From Tiliqua scincoides (lineage: Eukaryota > Chordata > Lepidosauria > Squamata > Scincidae), in contig NC_089829.1 of assembly GCF_035046505.1 (NCBI RefSeq), positions 4,076,001-4,140,000 of the forward strand: a stretch of 64,000 nt of DNA, read 5' to 3'. Under the pieces are notes generated by a model. The model was not told the DNA's origin. It searched no databases and saw nothing but the letters and a program-made list of their open reading frames with translations. Below are positions 47,501 to 56,600 of the stretch, in pieces. Within the stretch, counting starts at the first letter, position 1, and each line of letters opens with the position of its first letter. The translations under genes and the position numbers were made by a program.

Positions 47501-48004
47501 CAGGCAGAGGCCCTCTGCACACGCTCAGGGGCAGGCTCGCTGCTCATCCCTCTGGCAAATGAAAAGGTGCTCTCTGGTCCCCATCCAAGTCAAACAGAGG
47601 CTCTCTGCACGTGCACAGAGGCACACACTTGCCTTCCCTGTCCGAGTCAGGCAGAGGCCCTCTGCACACGCGCAGGGGCACGCTCGCCTCCCCCTTCCAG
47701 ATCACACAGAGGCTCTCTGCACGCGCACAGAGGCGCGCGCGCTCTCCCCGCCCAAGTCACAAAGAGGCTCTTCGTCCACGTGCAGAGGGACGCCCTTCCT
47801 GCCTGTCCAAGCAAGACGAAGGCCCTCTGCACGCGCACAGAGGCACGCTCCCCCTGCCTCTGCAAGTCACACAGGCTCTCTGCACGCGCGCAGGGGCACT
47901 GCCGCCCCACCGCGCTCTGCACGCGCTCAGAGGACGCCGTGTGCGGAGAAGGAAGGCCGGCCGCGGCGCAGTACCTCCAAGAGCTGCTCCCGCTCCTGCT
48001 CCAT
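38513..48004 (-). CDS. CENPS: CENPS (MHF1/APITD1), centromere protein S, histone-fold subunit
   Basis: Complete five-exon gene: 48004-47975, 45163-45040, 43581-43548, 39359-39293, 38671-38513 (414 nt, 137 aa; human 138). All introns are GT-AG with matching phases. CENPS pairs with CENPX in the kinetochore CCAN and, as MHF1, in the FANCM DNA-repair complex. The histone fold spans about residues 11-95: RLQAAFHYTVACLCEEVAED, IQFSKQAIAAISEITFRQ, IFAKDLEMFARHAKRSTINL and EDVKLLARRSNSLLRYITQK, close to human throughout. A lysine-rich tail ends in ESEDSNLV. The N-terminus (MEQEREQLLE) is shorter than in human but joins in phase 0. Exon 1 lies in a CpG-rich region with an E2F-type palindrome upstream. 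CORT follows on the same strand, as in mammals where CENPS-CORT readthrough transcripts are known. Confidence 0.96.
40109..40498. mobile_element. Non-autonomous hAT element in CENPS intron 4
   Basis: Ends CAGTGGTTCTCAAACAGGGT and GTGTGAAAACCACTG, flanks CCTTATCC / CCTTATTG (6 of 8). It has interrupted an older repeat carrying GAATAAGGGAAAAAATATCC, seen also near 1650 and 20180. Confidence 0.8.
41376..41448. repeat. Perfect 19-bp inverted repeat, CENPS intron 3
   Basis: CATTGCCACAGGAATTAGT at 41376-41394 is exactly reverse-complemented at 41430-41448, with a 35-bp AT-rich loop that has smaller inverted words of its own. No flanking duplication seen; origin unknown. Confidence 0.8.
42376..42575. 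repeat. Tandem duplication of about 100 bp, CENPS intron 2 to 3 region
   Basis: Two units start GCAGCTCCTTCT (about 42376 and 42476), and both contain TCGATAGCACACCTGCTCGC-like sequence (first copy TAGATAGCACACCTGCTTGC). They differ by about 15-20 percent, so the duplication is not recent. Confidence 0.65.
43257..43324. repeat. GAA-rich microsatellite
   Basis: AAGAAGAAAACTTAAG units repeat, then (AAG)n. Lies about 220 bp downstream of CENPS exon 3. Confidence 0.85.
45273..45356. repeat. Short palindromic interspersed repeat, well-preserved copy
   Basis: AATGCATGTCTGCTCCAAAG CAAGTCCCATTGAGTTCAAT GGGGCTTACTCCCAG...TGCATAGGATTGCAG: one of the best copies of the family, in CENPS intron 1. A tRNA-SINE-like remnant follows at about 45365-45485. 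Confidence 0.75.
45895..46606. mobile_element. hAT element split by a CR1 fragment, CENPS intron 1
   Basis: Ends CAGCGATTTTAATCCAGTGT and AAGGTTGAAAAACACTG, flanks GGCCAGAA / GGCTAGAT (6 of 8). The middle is occupied by a CR1 fragment (46021-46511). Confidence 0.7.
46021..46511 (-). mobile_element. CR1 LINE, 3' fragment
   Basis: Minus-strand sequence matches the end of the reverse transcriptase and 3' tail of the longer CR1 at 49648-52840 (e.g. TTGGACAATTTTCTGGAGGA, GCCATGATGGG, CTGATCCAGTGGGGCTCTTC). Diverged, with several small gaps; older than the copy at 49648. Confidence 0.82.
46960..47935. repeat. Minisatellite block next to CENPS exon 1
   Basis: At 47223, 47370 and 47511 start three nearly identical units of 147, 141 and 147 bp (to 47657). 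Each holds CCCTCTGCACACGCTCAGGG and GCTCTCTGCACGTGCACAGA. Looser copies of CTCTGCACRYGCTCAGGGGC continue from 46974 to 47935, and scattered ones lie at 48318, 49091, 49141 and 49198. Because 147 and 141 are multiples of three, all frames stay open, which makes ORFs of 309 and 457 codons. The block ends about 40 bp from CENPS exon 1, inside intron 1. Each unit contains a CACGTG E-box. Confidence 0.9.
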
Positions 48005-48066
48005 GGCGCCGCCGCAGCGCCTCCTCGGCCCTTCCTGAGGCGGCCTCCCCTCCCCCGCCAGAAAAT

Positions 48067-48085
48067 GGCGGGAAAGCTTCCCGCC
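48067..48085. promoter_or_regulatory. Palindromic E2F-type site, CENPS promoter
   Basis: GGCGGGAAAGCTTCCCGCC is a perfect 19-bp palindrome of two inverted GGCGGGAA E2F words, 63-81 bp upstream of the CENPS ATG in CpG-rich DNA. E2F control would suit a cell-cycle kinetochore gene. Binding is inferred. Confidence 0.65.
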
Positions 48086-48737
48086 TTTCGCCCCTGGGGA
48101 GATGGCGGCGCTGGGGGGGGGGCTGCGTCCTCTCCGCCCCCTGGGAGCAGCCCCTTGAACACCACGGCGCTTGCTCCCGAGGAGACACGCGGAGGACCGC
48201 GCCTGAGGCCCTCGTGGGGCTGCCAGGCGCCTGGGACGAGAGAGCTCAGCGCCTCTCACGCAGGGAGGCTCTGCCTCCCCTGCCTCCCCCCCGCATCTCA
48301 CGTCCCTGGTGGAAATGCACTCTGCGCACACTCAGAGGCACTGTGGACTTGTGAGGCGAGGCAGAGCCTCCCCACTGGAGTCCTGCGAAAAGTGGGGTGC
48401 AAAGCGCATGGGTTGATTGTGCTTGACTCTGGTGGGGAGGCTCTGCCTCACCTGATGCTGCGGTGCTGCTTTTCAAAGGACTCCAGTGGGGAGGCTCTGC
48501 CTCACCCCACACCAGGGGCAGACGCAGTGCTCGTGTTTGGGGGGCCATGTGCACTACCAACTCGAGCACCCAGGTCAACCAGGCAGCTCCCACCTGGACT
48601 TGGAGCCCAGATCTACCTGGGGTCCCAATTTAACTTGTGGTCTCTTGGCTAATGCTTGTTGGGTGGGTAGACCTGGGCTGCTGCCCCAACTTGGGGCCCA
48701 GGTCTAGATTTGGGAGTCCCTCACTAAAGGCTGATAA
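48086..48737. other. CENPS upstream GC-rich region
   Basis: CpG-rich to about 48250, then repeats of GAGGCTCTGCCTC(A/C)CC in both orientations (near 48262, 48357, 48430 and 48487). No gene recognised. The ORFs reading through here come from the same repeat structure. Confidence 0.6.
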
Positions 48738-49060
48738 GAACATAAGAACAGCCCCGCTGGATCAGGCCATAGGCCCATCTAGTCCAGCTCCATCAGACTA
48801 TGATGAGAAACCTCATAGTCAGGGACTTAGAAGGCAGTTCCTCTCCTGGATTAGGAGCTGGTTGAGGACCAGGAAGCAGAGACTGGTGTCCATGGGCAAT
48901 TTTCAGAATGGAGAGAGGTGGAAAGTGGAGTGCCCCAAGGATCAGTCCTGGGACCAGTGCTCTTCAACCTCTTCATAAATGACCTGGAGACAGGGTTGAG
49001 CAGTGAGGTGGCTAAGTTTGCAGATGACACCAAACTTTTCAGCTCTGTCAGTAAGCCTTT
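48738..49060. mobile_element. CR1 LINE fragment with inverted 5' part
   Basis: 48738-48795 is a CR1 3' end on the minus strand (CATAAGAACATAAGAACAGC...). From about 48840 the sequence is CR1 reverse transcriptase on the plus strand (LSWIRSW, then [20 protein letters not shown], then FADDTKLF, the catalytic box). A minus-strand 3' end followed by an opposite-strand 5' piece is the layout made by twin priming. Confidence 0.75.
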
Positions 49061-49099
49061 GCTGAGAACCAGGGTGTCCTCTGACAAAGTGGCACTCTG

Positions 49100-49647
49100 C
49101 ACGTGCTCAGACATGTTCATCACTTCACTTGCAACTAAAAGGCTCTCTGCACATGTTCAGGGGCAAAGTCATCTGCTCTTATGAGTGAAGTAAGGACACT
49201 CTGCACATGCTCAGGGAGGTCACACGAGTTACCTTATTGGCAACTGAAAGCCTCCTTGTTTGCACTGGGACATGCTCACCCTCTCTCATGAAGTTCCAAA
49301 GGTATCAGAGCTCTGGCAACAAAAACCAACTCATATTTACTTTGCTACGAAATATCTCAGTTCGCCATTAGATGCCACTATTGATCTACATTTTCCATGC
49401 TTAGAATACAGTACAGCAGTGTTTCCCAAACCTCCACTGCCTTGTGGCTACATCCAGTTATGGAAAAGGCTTCAGGAGTCAACCTCGAGGCAAAATCCAG
49501 AGCTGGAGTCCCTGAGGCAGTTCATGGCTGAACACAAGTCACGTTCTGGCAACTCCTGCGACGCCGCTGGAACCAACCATATTGGCTTCTGCAATTCCAT
49601 TGGACCATTTCAGTGATGTGGAGAGGGGGGATTTGTTGCATGGGAAA
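49100..49647. other. Spacer with minisatellite outliers
   Basis: Holds two or three single CTCTGCACATGCTCAGGG words (49141-49220) and a possible hAT terminus GCAGTGTTTCCCAAACC (about 49412). No gene recognised. Confidence 0.4.
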
Positions 49648-52600
49648 CATAAGAACATAAGAACAGCCCCACTGGATCAGGCCGTAGGCCCATCTAGTCC
49701 AGCTTCCTGTATCTCACAGCGGCCCACCAAATGCCCCAGGGAGCACACCAGATAACAAGAGACCTCATCCTGGTGCCCTCCCTTGCATCTGGCATTCTGA
49801 CATAACCCATTTCTAAAATCAGGAGGTTGCGCATACTCATCATGGCTTGTACCCCATAATGGATTTTTCCTCCAGAAACTCGTCCAATCCCCTTTTAAAG
49901 GCGTCTAGGCTAGACGCCAGCACCACATCCTGTGGCAAGGAGTTCCACAGACCAACCACGCGCTGAGTAAAGAAATATTTTCTTTTGTCTGTCCTAACCC
50001 GCCCAACACTCAATTTTAGTGGATGTCCCCTGGTTCTGGTATTATGTGAGAGTGTAAAGAGCATCTCCCTATCCACTCTGTCCATTCCCTGCATAATTTT
50101 GTATGTCTCAATCATGTCCCCCCTCAAGCGTCTCTTTTCTAGGCTGAAGAGGCCCAAACGCTGTAGCCTTTCCTCATAAGGAAGGTGCCCCAGCCCCGTA
50201 ATCATTTTAGTCGCTCTCTTTTGCAACTTTTCCATTTCCACTATGTCTTTTTTGAGATGCGGCGACCAGAACTGGACACAGTACTCCAGGTGTGGCCTTA
50301 CCATCGATTTGTACGACGGCATTATAATACTAGCCGTTTTGTTCTCAATACCCTTCCTAATGATCCCAAGCATAGAATTGGCCTTCTTCACTGCTGCCGC
50401 ACATTGGGTCAACACTTTCATCGACCTGTCCACCACCACCCCAAGATCTCTCTCCTGATCTGTCACAGACAGCTCAGAACCCATCAGCCTATATCTAAAG
50501 TTTTGATTTTTTGCCTCAATGTGCATGACTTTACACTTACTGACATTGAAGCGCATCTGCCATTTTGCTGCCCATTCTGCCAGTCTGGAGAGATCCTTCT
50601 GGAGCTCCTCACAATCACTTCTGGTCTTTACCACACGGAAAAGTTTGGTGTCGTCTGCAAACTTAGCCACTTCACTGCTCAACCCTGTCTCCAGGTCATT
50701 TATGAAGAGGTTGAAAAGCACCGGTCCCAGGACAGATCCTTGGGGCACACCGCTTTTCACCTCTCTCCATTGTGAAAATTGCCCATCGACACCCACTCTC
50801 TGCTTCCTGGCCTCCAACCAGTTCTCAATCCACGAGAGGACCTGTCCTCTAATTCCCTGACTGTGGAGTTTTTTCAGTAGCCTTTGGTGAAGGACCGTGT
50901 CATACGCCTTCTGAAAGTCCAGATATTATAATGTCCACGGGTTCTCCCGCATCCACATGCCTGTTGACCTTTTCAAAGAATTCTATAAGGTTCGTGAGGC
51001 AAGACTTACCCTTACAGAAGCCATGCTGACTCTCCCTCAGCAAGGCCTGTTCGTCTATGTGTTTTGAGATCCTATCTTTGATGAGGCATTCCACCATCTT
51101 ACCTGGTATGGATGTTAGGCTGACCAGCCTATAGTTTCCCGGGTCCCCCCTCTTTCCCTTTTTAAAAATAGGCGTGACATTTGCTATCCTCCAATCTTCT
51201 GGCACCGTGGCCGTTTTGAGGGACAAGTTGCATACCTTAGTCAAGAGATCTGCAACTTCATTCTTCAATTCCTTAATAACCCTTGGGTGTATGCCATCAG
51301 GGCCCGGTGACTTATTGATCTTTAATTTATCAATGAGGTCTGAAACATCTTCTCTTTTAACCTCTATCTGACTTAACTCCTCGGTTAGGAGGGGCCGTTC
51401 GGGCAGCGGTATCTGCCCGAGGTCTTCTGCCGTGAAGACAGATGCAAAGAACTCATTTAATTTCTCTGCCATCTCTAAGTCTCCTTTTATCTCCCCTTTC
51501 CCTCCCTCACCATCCAGAGGGCCAACCACTTCTCTGGCAGGTTTCCTGCTTCTAACATATTTGAAGAAGCTTTTATTATTCCCCTTAATGTTGCCGGCCA
51601 TGCGTTCCTCATAGTCTCTCTTGGCCTCCCATATCACCTTCTTACATTTCTTTTGCCACAGTTTATGTTCCTTTTTATTCTCCTCATTAGGGCAAGACTT
51701 CCATTTACGGAAGGAAGCTTCCTTGCCCTTCACAGCCTCTCTAACTTGGCTGGTTAGCCATGCGGGCACCCTCCTGGATTTAGTGGAACCCTTCTTTCTT
51801 TGCGGTATACACCTCTGCTGGGCCTCTATTACTGTTGTTTTAAGCAGCCTCCATGCACTCTGGAGAGATTGGACTCTTTTTACCCTCCCTTTCAACCTCC
51901 TTCTAACCAGCCTCCTCATTTGAGGCAAGTCCGCCCGTCGGAAGTCAAGGGTTTTTGTGAGAGATTTGCCTGGTATTCTTCCCCCAACGTGCACGTCAAA
52001 ACGTATCGCAGCATGATCACTGTTCCCCAATGGCTCAGTAACGTTTACATCTCTAACCAGGTCCTGCGTACCGCACAATATTAAATCCAGAGTCACCTGT
52101 CCTCTGGTGGGCTCCGTGACTAGCTGATCTAAGCCACAGTCATTTAGCACGTCAAGAAATCCGGTTTCCTTATCGTGACCAGAACACAAATTGACCCAGT
52201 CGATATGAGGATAATTGAAGTCCCCCATGATTACAACCCTGTCCCTCCTTGTCACCTCCCTGATCTGTTTCCTCATTTCAAGGTCCCCATCAGATTTCTG
52301 GTCTGGAGGACGATAGCACGCCCCCAGTATTACATCGCTGCACAAGCCTGGTAATTTAACCCAGAGATTCTACGGTGGAGTCGGACCCACCTTCAATCTC
52401 TACTTTGCTGGATTCTATCCCTTCCTTAACATAAAGGGCCACCCCACCTCCAACACGCCCCTGCCTGTCCCTCCTGTAGAGTTTATAGCCCGGGATTGCA
52501 GTATCCCACTGATTCTCCGCATTCCACCAGGTTTCCGTTATGCCCACTATGTCACTATTTTCCCTTGTCACCAGACATTCCAGTTCTCCCACCTTTGCTC

Positions 52601-52840
52601 GTAGACTTCAGGCATTCGCATAAAAGCATTTATACACAGAATGCCCCAGGATGGGCTGCTTATTTGCTCCTTTGTCCCCGCATCCTCTCATTGTGCCAAA
52701 CCGTCTATCACATCCCATCACCCTACCTTTCCCAATTTCTTCTCCTACCCTGCCTTTGTCTTGTTGTTCTCTAACCTCCCCATCCTCATCCCATAGGGAT
52801 GAGGAGTCCCGAACCGGATGCCCCTCGGCTCGGCCCTAGG
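49648..52840 (-). mobile_element. CR1 LINE, long copy
   Basis: About 3.2 kb on the minus strand, from inside ORF1 or the ORF1-ORF2 junction (5' border near 52840 uncertain) to the 3' end TTCTTATGTTCTTATG at 49648. It carries most of ORF2 and the CR1 3' tail also seen at 9765-10217, 46021-46511 and 48738. It sits between CENPS and the PGD 3' end. Confidence 0.88.
49840..52592 (-). pseudogene. CR1 ORF2: endonuclease and reverse transcriptase, frameshifted
   Basis: The APE endonuclease starts in 52592-52356 (NSDIVGITETWWN, GGGVALYVKEGIE) and continues in 52345-50900 (ACYRPPDQ, IMGDFNYPHIDW, GNSDHAAIRFDV). The RT follows (INKSPGPDGIHPRVIKEL, NVTPIFKKGKRGDPGNYRLV SLTSI, QHGFCKGKSCLTNLIEFF) and finishes in 50817-49840 ([20 protein letters not shown] catalytic box, LGVVVDRSMK, LPYEERLQRLGLFSLEKRR). 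Two single-base frameshifts break it: one near 52360 after VESLG, and one near 50925 at the DFQKAYD motif, where a base is gained. Otherwise the frames are open, so the copy is fairly young but dead. Confidence 0.88.
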
Positions 52841-52874
52841 TGGACAGTCTATCCTCCATATCTACTTTACCCAG

Positions 52875-52958
52875 GCTTCGCACACTGGAGAGGACACTGT
52901 TCCAGAACCACTATTCAGAGTGCGATACCATAGTCTTCCGAGACTGAAGGATGCCAAC
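52875..52958 (+). mobile_element. RTE-like LINE 3' tail fragment
   Basis: ACACTGTTCCAGAACCACTA TTCAGAGTGCGATACCATAG and TCTTCCGAGACTGAAGGATG CCAAC match the tail at 29530-29570 and the 5S-SINE tail with a few changes. It is directly followed by a hAT element. Confidence 0.75.
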
Positions 52959-52960
52959 TA

Positions 52961-53329
52961 TAGTGGTTCTCAAACTGTGGGTCAAACTGGTTCTCAAACT
53001 GTAGGTCAACCCATTAGACTAGGTGAGTTGCAAGCCAATTTTAGGTTAGACCCCATTCATTTCAATATTTTATTTTTAATATATTAGACTTGATGCTGCC
53101 ATGGTATGTGTCTGCATTTGGGGAAATGTTACAGATTTGTACTTTTAACAGGCTACTGTGTATATGCTTTTAACAATGATAGTCAATGGTACGTACGCCT
53201 GTGTAAGTGTGGGTAGGATTTCAGCCTAGGATTGTTAAAAATTTTCCTGCTTGATGACATCACTTCTGGTGGGTCCTGACATTCTTATTCTAAAAAGTGG
53301 GTCCTGGTGCTCAATTTTGAGAACTACTG
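52961..53329. mobile_element. hAT element, GGACCCAC family, copy 4
   Basis: Starts TAGTGGTTCTCAAACTGTGG, ends TTTTGAGAACTACTG. Internal parts match 5046-5426 in reverse orientation, including a remnant of the short palindromic repeat at the same internal place (53180-53225). Target duplication not clear. Confidence 0.78.
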
Positions 53330-53505
53330 CAAGTATTGTATGTCAAACTAAAAGCAATTATCTGGCTCCTCCCATTTTCAATCCCAAATTAGATTTTCTA
53401 AGACCCCTGGGCCACCCTCCCTTCATTACAGCCACACCCAGAACATCTCTTAGTGACAATTATGAAGTCAAACAAAATGCTGCAGAATATGTTTTCTACA
53501 AGAAT

Positions 53506-53538
53506 TTTATTATGGATCTGTTACAAGACAACTTTATT
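53506..53538 (-). terminator. Candidate PGD polyadenylation signals
   Basis: Two AATAAA words on the minus strand (TTTATT at 53533-53538 and 53506-53511 on the plus strand), 128-160 bp past the PGD stop codon. These imply a short 3' UTR. Confidence 0.55.
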
Positions 53539-53665
53539 CATTTTTTTACTAAAGAAATCCCAACACCAAATCTCACAGACGTGCTGAAGATACAGAGAAT
53601 AACCAGAAAGAAAGGAATGTTTCAGGTCTACAGTATTTTCCACTTTTCAAGGTTCAACGCTCGCA

Positions 53666-56600
53666 CTAGGCATTATATGATGAAGAGGACACAGAGCCTC
53701 CATGGCCTGTCCAGTTGGTGTGAATGAATTCGCCTGGTTTTGATAGCAGTTCATAGGTGTGGGCACCAAAATAATCCCGCTGAGCCTGCAAGAAAACAGC
53801 ACAGAGTGCAGTTAAGCATCAAGGTTGCCAAGATCACGTACTAAAAGTTCAACATAAAGTCATTTCCAAACTTGCTTACCTGGATCAGGTTAGCTGGTAG
53901 AGTACCATGCCTGTATCCATCATAGAAAGAAAGTGCAGTAGTAAAGCATGGCATCGGGATACCAGTCTGAACTCCTGTGCTGACAGCACGTCGCCAAGAT
54001 TCCTTAAAGAGGGGGAAGAGAAGAACAAGTCACCTTCTGCTATCTATACAGCCAAGCAGTCCTTCCTGGAATGACTTTTCAGAATTAAAAGGCTCTGGTA
54101 TGTTGAAAATTCCATCACTCAGCAAGGAAAGCCACTACCCACAGACTAAGAAAACCATATCCTGCCATTTGAATGGTATATTGTGCCATTGTTTATTTTG
54201 TCACTAAACAGAGTTCTCCAATACACTGATGCCACCCCTCACTTCGTTGGTGCAAGCCATACTTAACACACCTCTAGATTTGAATCCATCACAGTGCTTA
54301 TGTTTTTGAGCACATCTTTGCAGCAAGGAGGACTAGGAACTTGCTGGCTAAAACTGAAAGGTGAGACTCTAACACCACCACATAGGTGCAGAGATTTCTG
54401 ATAACTAAAAACAACAAATAGATGTTTAATCTATTCAGATTTGTGTCCTGACTTTCAGAAGTAAGTTTCTGGACAAAAAAATCCAAGTGCAGTTTGAGCC
54501 CTGGTTATACCTTTGTGCATCTTAAGGTGTAAGACTCCAAACCTCTCCCCCTAAACTAAAAATCAAAACTCAGTATTTTGATTTATCCACTTTATAATCC
54601 CTTTCTGATTGCTCTTCGCTGGGATACTCACCTGACAATTCTCCACTGCAGTCTTAAAAAAATTATCTAACAGGAGGTTTTGGAGGTTAGGATTTCGGTC
54701 AAAAGCTTCTTTGATTTTCCCCAGGAATGCACTATAAAGAAGAGACAAAAACAGTGTCAGACTTTTTTTTTTGGGGGGGGGGGGTTAAATGGACAGGCAA
54801 GATATCCCAGAGCTTCAAATTCCTGTAGACTAGGATGTCACAATCAAAAGGTCACTCTAGTCCAAATCCAGTCATCACTCAAGGGGCTGTTATCTCAGTG
54901 GCACAGCACATGTTTTGCATGCAGAAGGTCCCAGGCTCAGTCCCTGGCAGTTTCTCCTAATGTTGAAATGAAAAAGATCTCTGCCTACAACCTTGGACAG
55001 CCACTTTGGGTTATGGAAATTGTATGGAGGGCCAAAAAGCCCTGGGAAAGAAGTTTATATTCCAACTATTTTGCAGCACTAATTTTTGAACTGGAAGTAC
55101 TTTAGGGAGTAAAAATAGAAAGTGCTCCTTTGTTACCTTCCCTCTTGTTTATAGCCACTTCTTTTAGACTTGCACTGCTTTCAGACAGGGGAACGTAGCA
55201 CTGGCTATGCTCAGGGCTGATATGCTCAGCTGGTGTGTGCATACATTCTCCAATGCTGTATCTGGGAGTGAAGCTGCCACATATGAGCAAGAAGTGTTCG
55301 CATGTGCATGGGTCCAATCATTAGTGCTCTCAAGGACTATAGCTGGCCCTTAGGCCTTCGTCTTCCCACATCTGGTGCAGAAAATATTGAGCCAGATAGA
55401 CCAATAGAGAAGGTAGCTTCCTAGGTGAGCCAAATTAGCCCCAAATCATCATGTTGAAGCTCATTTAACACACACACAGCCAGCAATGGCAATGAACATG
55501 AATGCTTTCCTCTTCAAAAAACAAAGATTTATTAGAACTACTGGTTCAAGTTTATGTAAATTTAAGCAGATTCAACCAATTAAAACTCCTATGATTAATC
55601 AACTAAGATTTGATTAATCAACAGACCCGATTCCTAGAGGTCAGGATGAGATGAACAGGTGCTCCGAGAACGAGGCCTGCCCATACTACAATCATGAACA
55701 TTTTATTCTGTTTAGGCAACTGTACAGAGTTGTGAAGGGCACTGAGGATGCACCCCCTGCTACCAAAAACGTTCAGCCATCAAGTTGGTGCCTAACACTC
55801 ATGATTTGTGAATATAACCATATGGCATGGCAGTTAGTTAAGAAAGCAAGCAAGTAAGATCTCACGAAGCCAAGTTATGCAGCCTATATCATGTTCTGTA
55901 GTTTTACAACACTCCTGTGGAATTATGACAATAGACATAATTTGGGTTTTGGGTCAGTTCAAGTCGAGGATCGTCTCTCCTGTTTCTTTTCACCCACCTT
56001 CGGATGATGCAGCCTCCTCGCCACATCAGGGCAATAGCTCCATAATTCAGAGTCCAGCCAAACTCCTTAGCTGCTTGCTTCAGTAACATGAAGCCTTGTG
56101 TGTATGAAATTATTTTGGATGCATACAGGGCCTACAAAGAAAGGCAAAAATGAAGTTTAGAAGCTTCATCTGGACAGCACTGAGGCCCGGCATTTGCAGT
56201 ACCCCATAAGACTGGACAAGGACCTGCCACCTCCCAGGGCCACCTGAACTTCCAGAAAGTAAGAGGAGTGGAAGAGACCTCTCCATTTGCAGACCTTGCC
56301 TCTCCCAGATTACATGAGCCCACTGAAGGTGCCTTGACAGAATGCCCCCTTCTCCATCAAATCCTGGGGCTGACACTGCTATTCAGCCTGCCCCTCAAGG
56401 ATGGCTTTAGTCTGGGCCCCAGAGAATGGAGGCCTTTGGCAGAGCCATTTTGAAGCAAACCAGAACACAAACCGCTAACCCTCTCCTTGCACGAGATGAA
56501 TGGCCCAACTCACCTTACGGATGTCTTCCAGAAAGGCTGCCTTATTCCCACTAAACTGGGTCACTTTGGGCCCACTCAACAGCTTGCTGGCTTGAATCCT

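Noticed and set aside
47279-48652. 457-codon plus-strand ORF, and the overlapping 309-codon ORF at 47109-48038
   Set aside because: Built from 147/141-bp tandem units that stay open in several frames. The protein is a repeat with no domain, and the ORF crosses CENPS exon 1 antisense.
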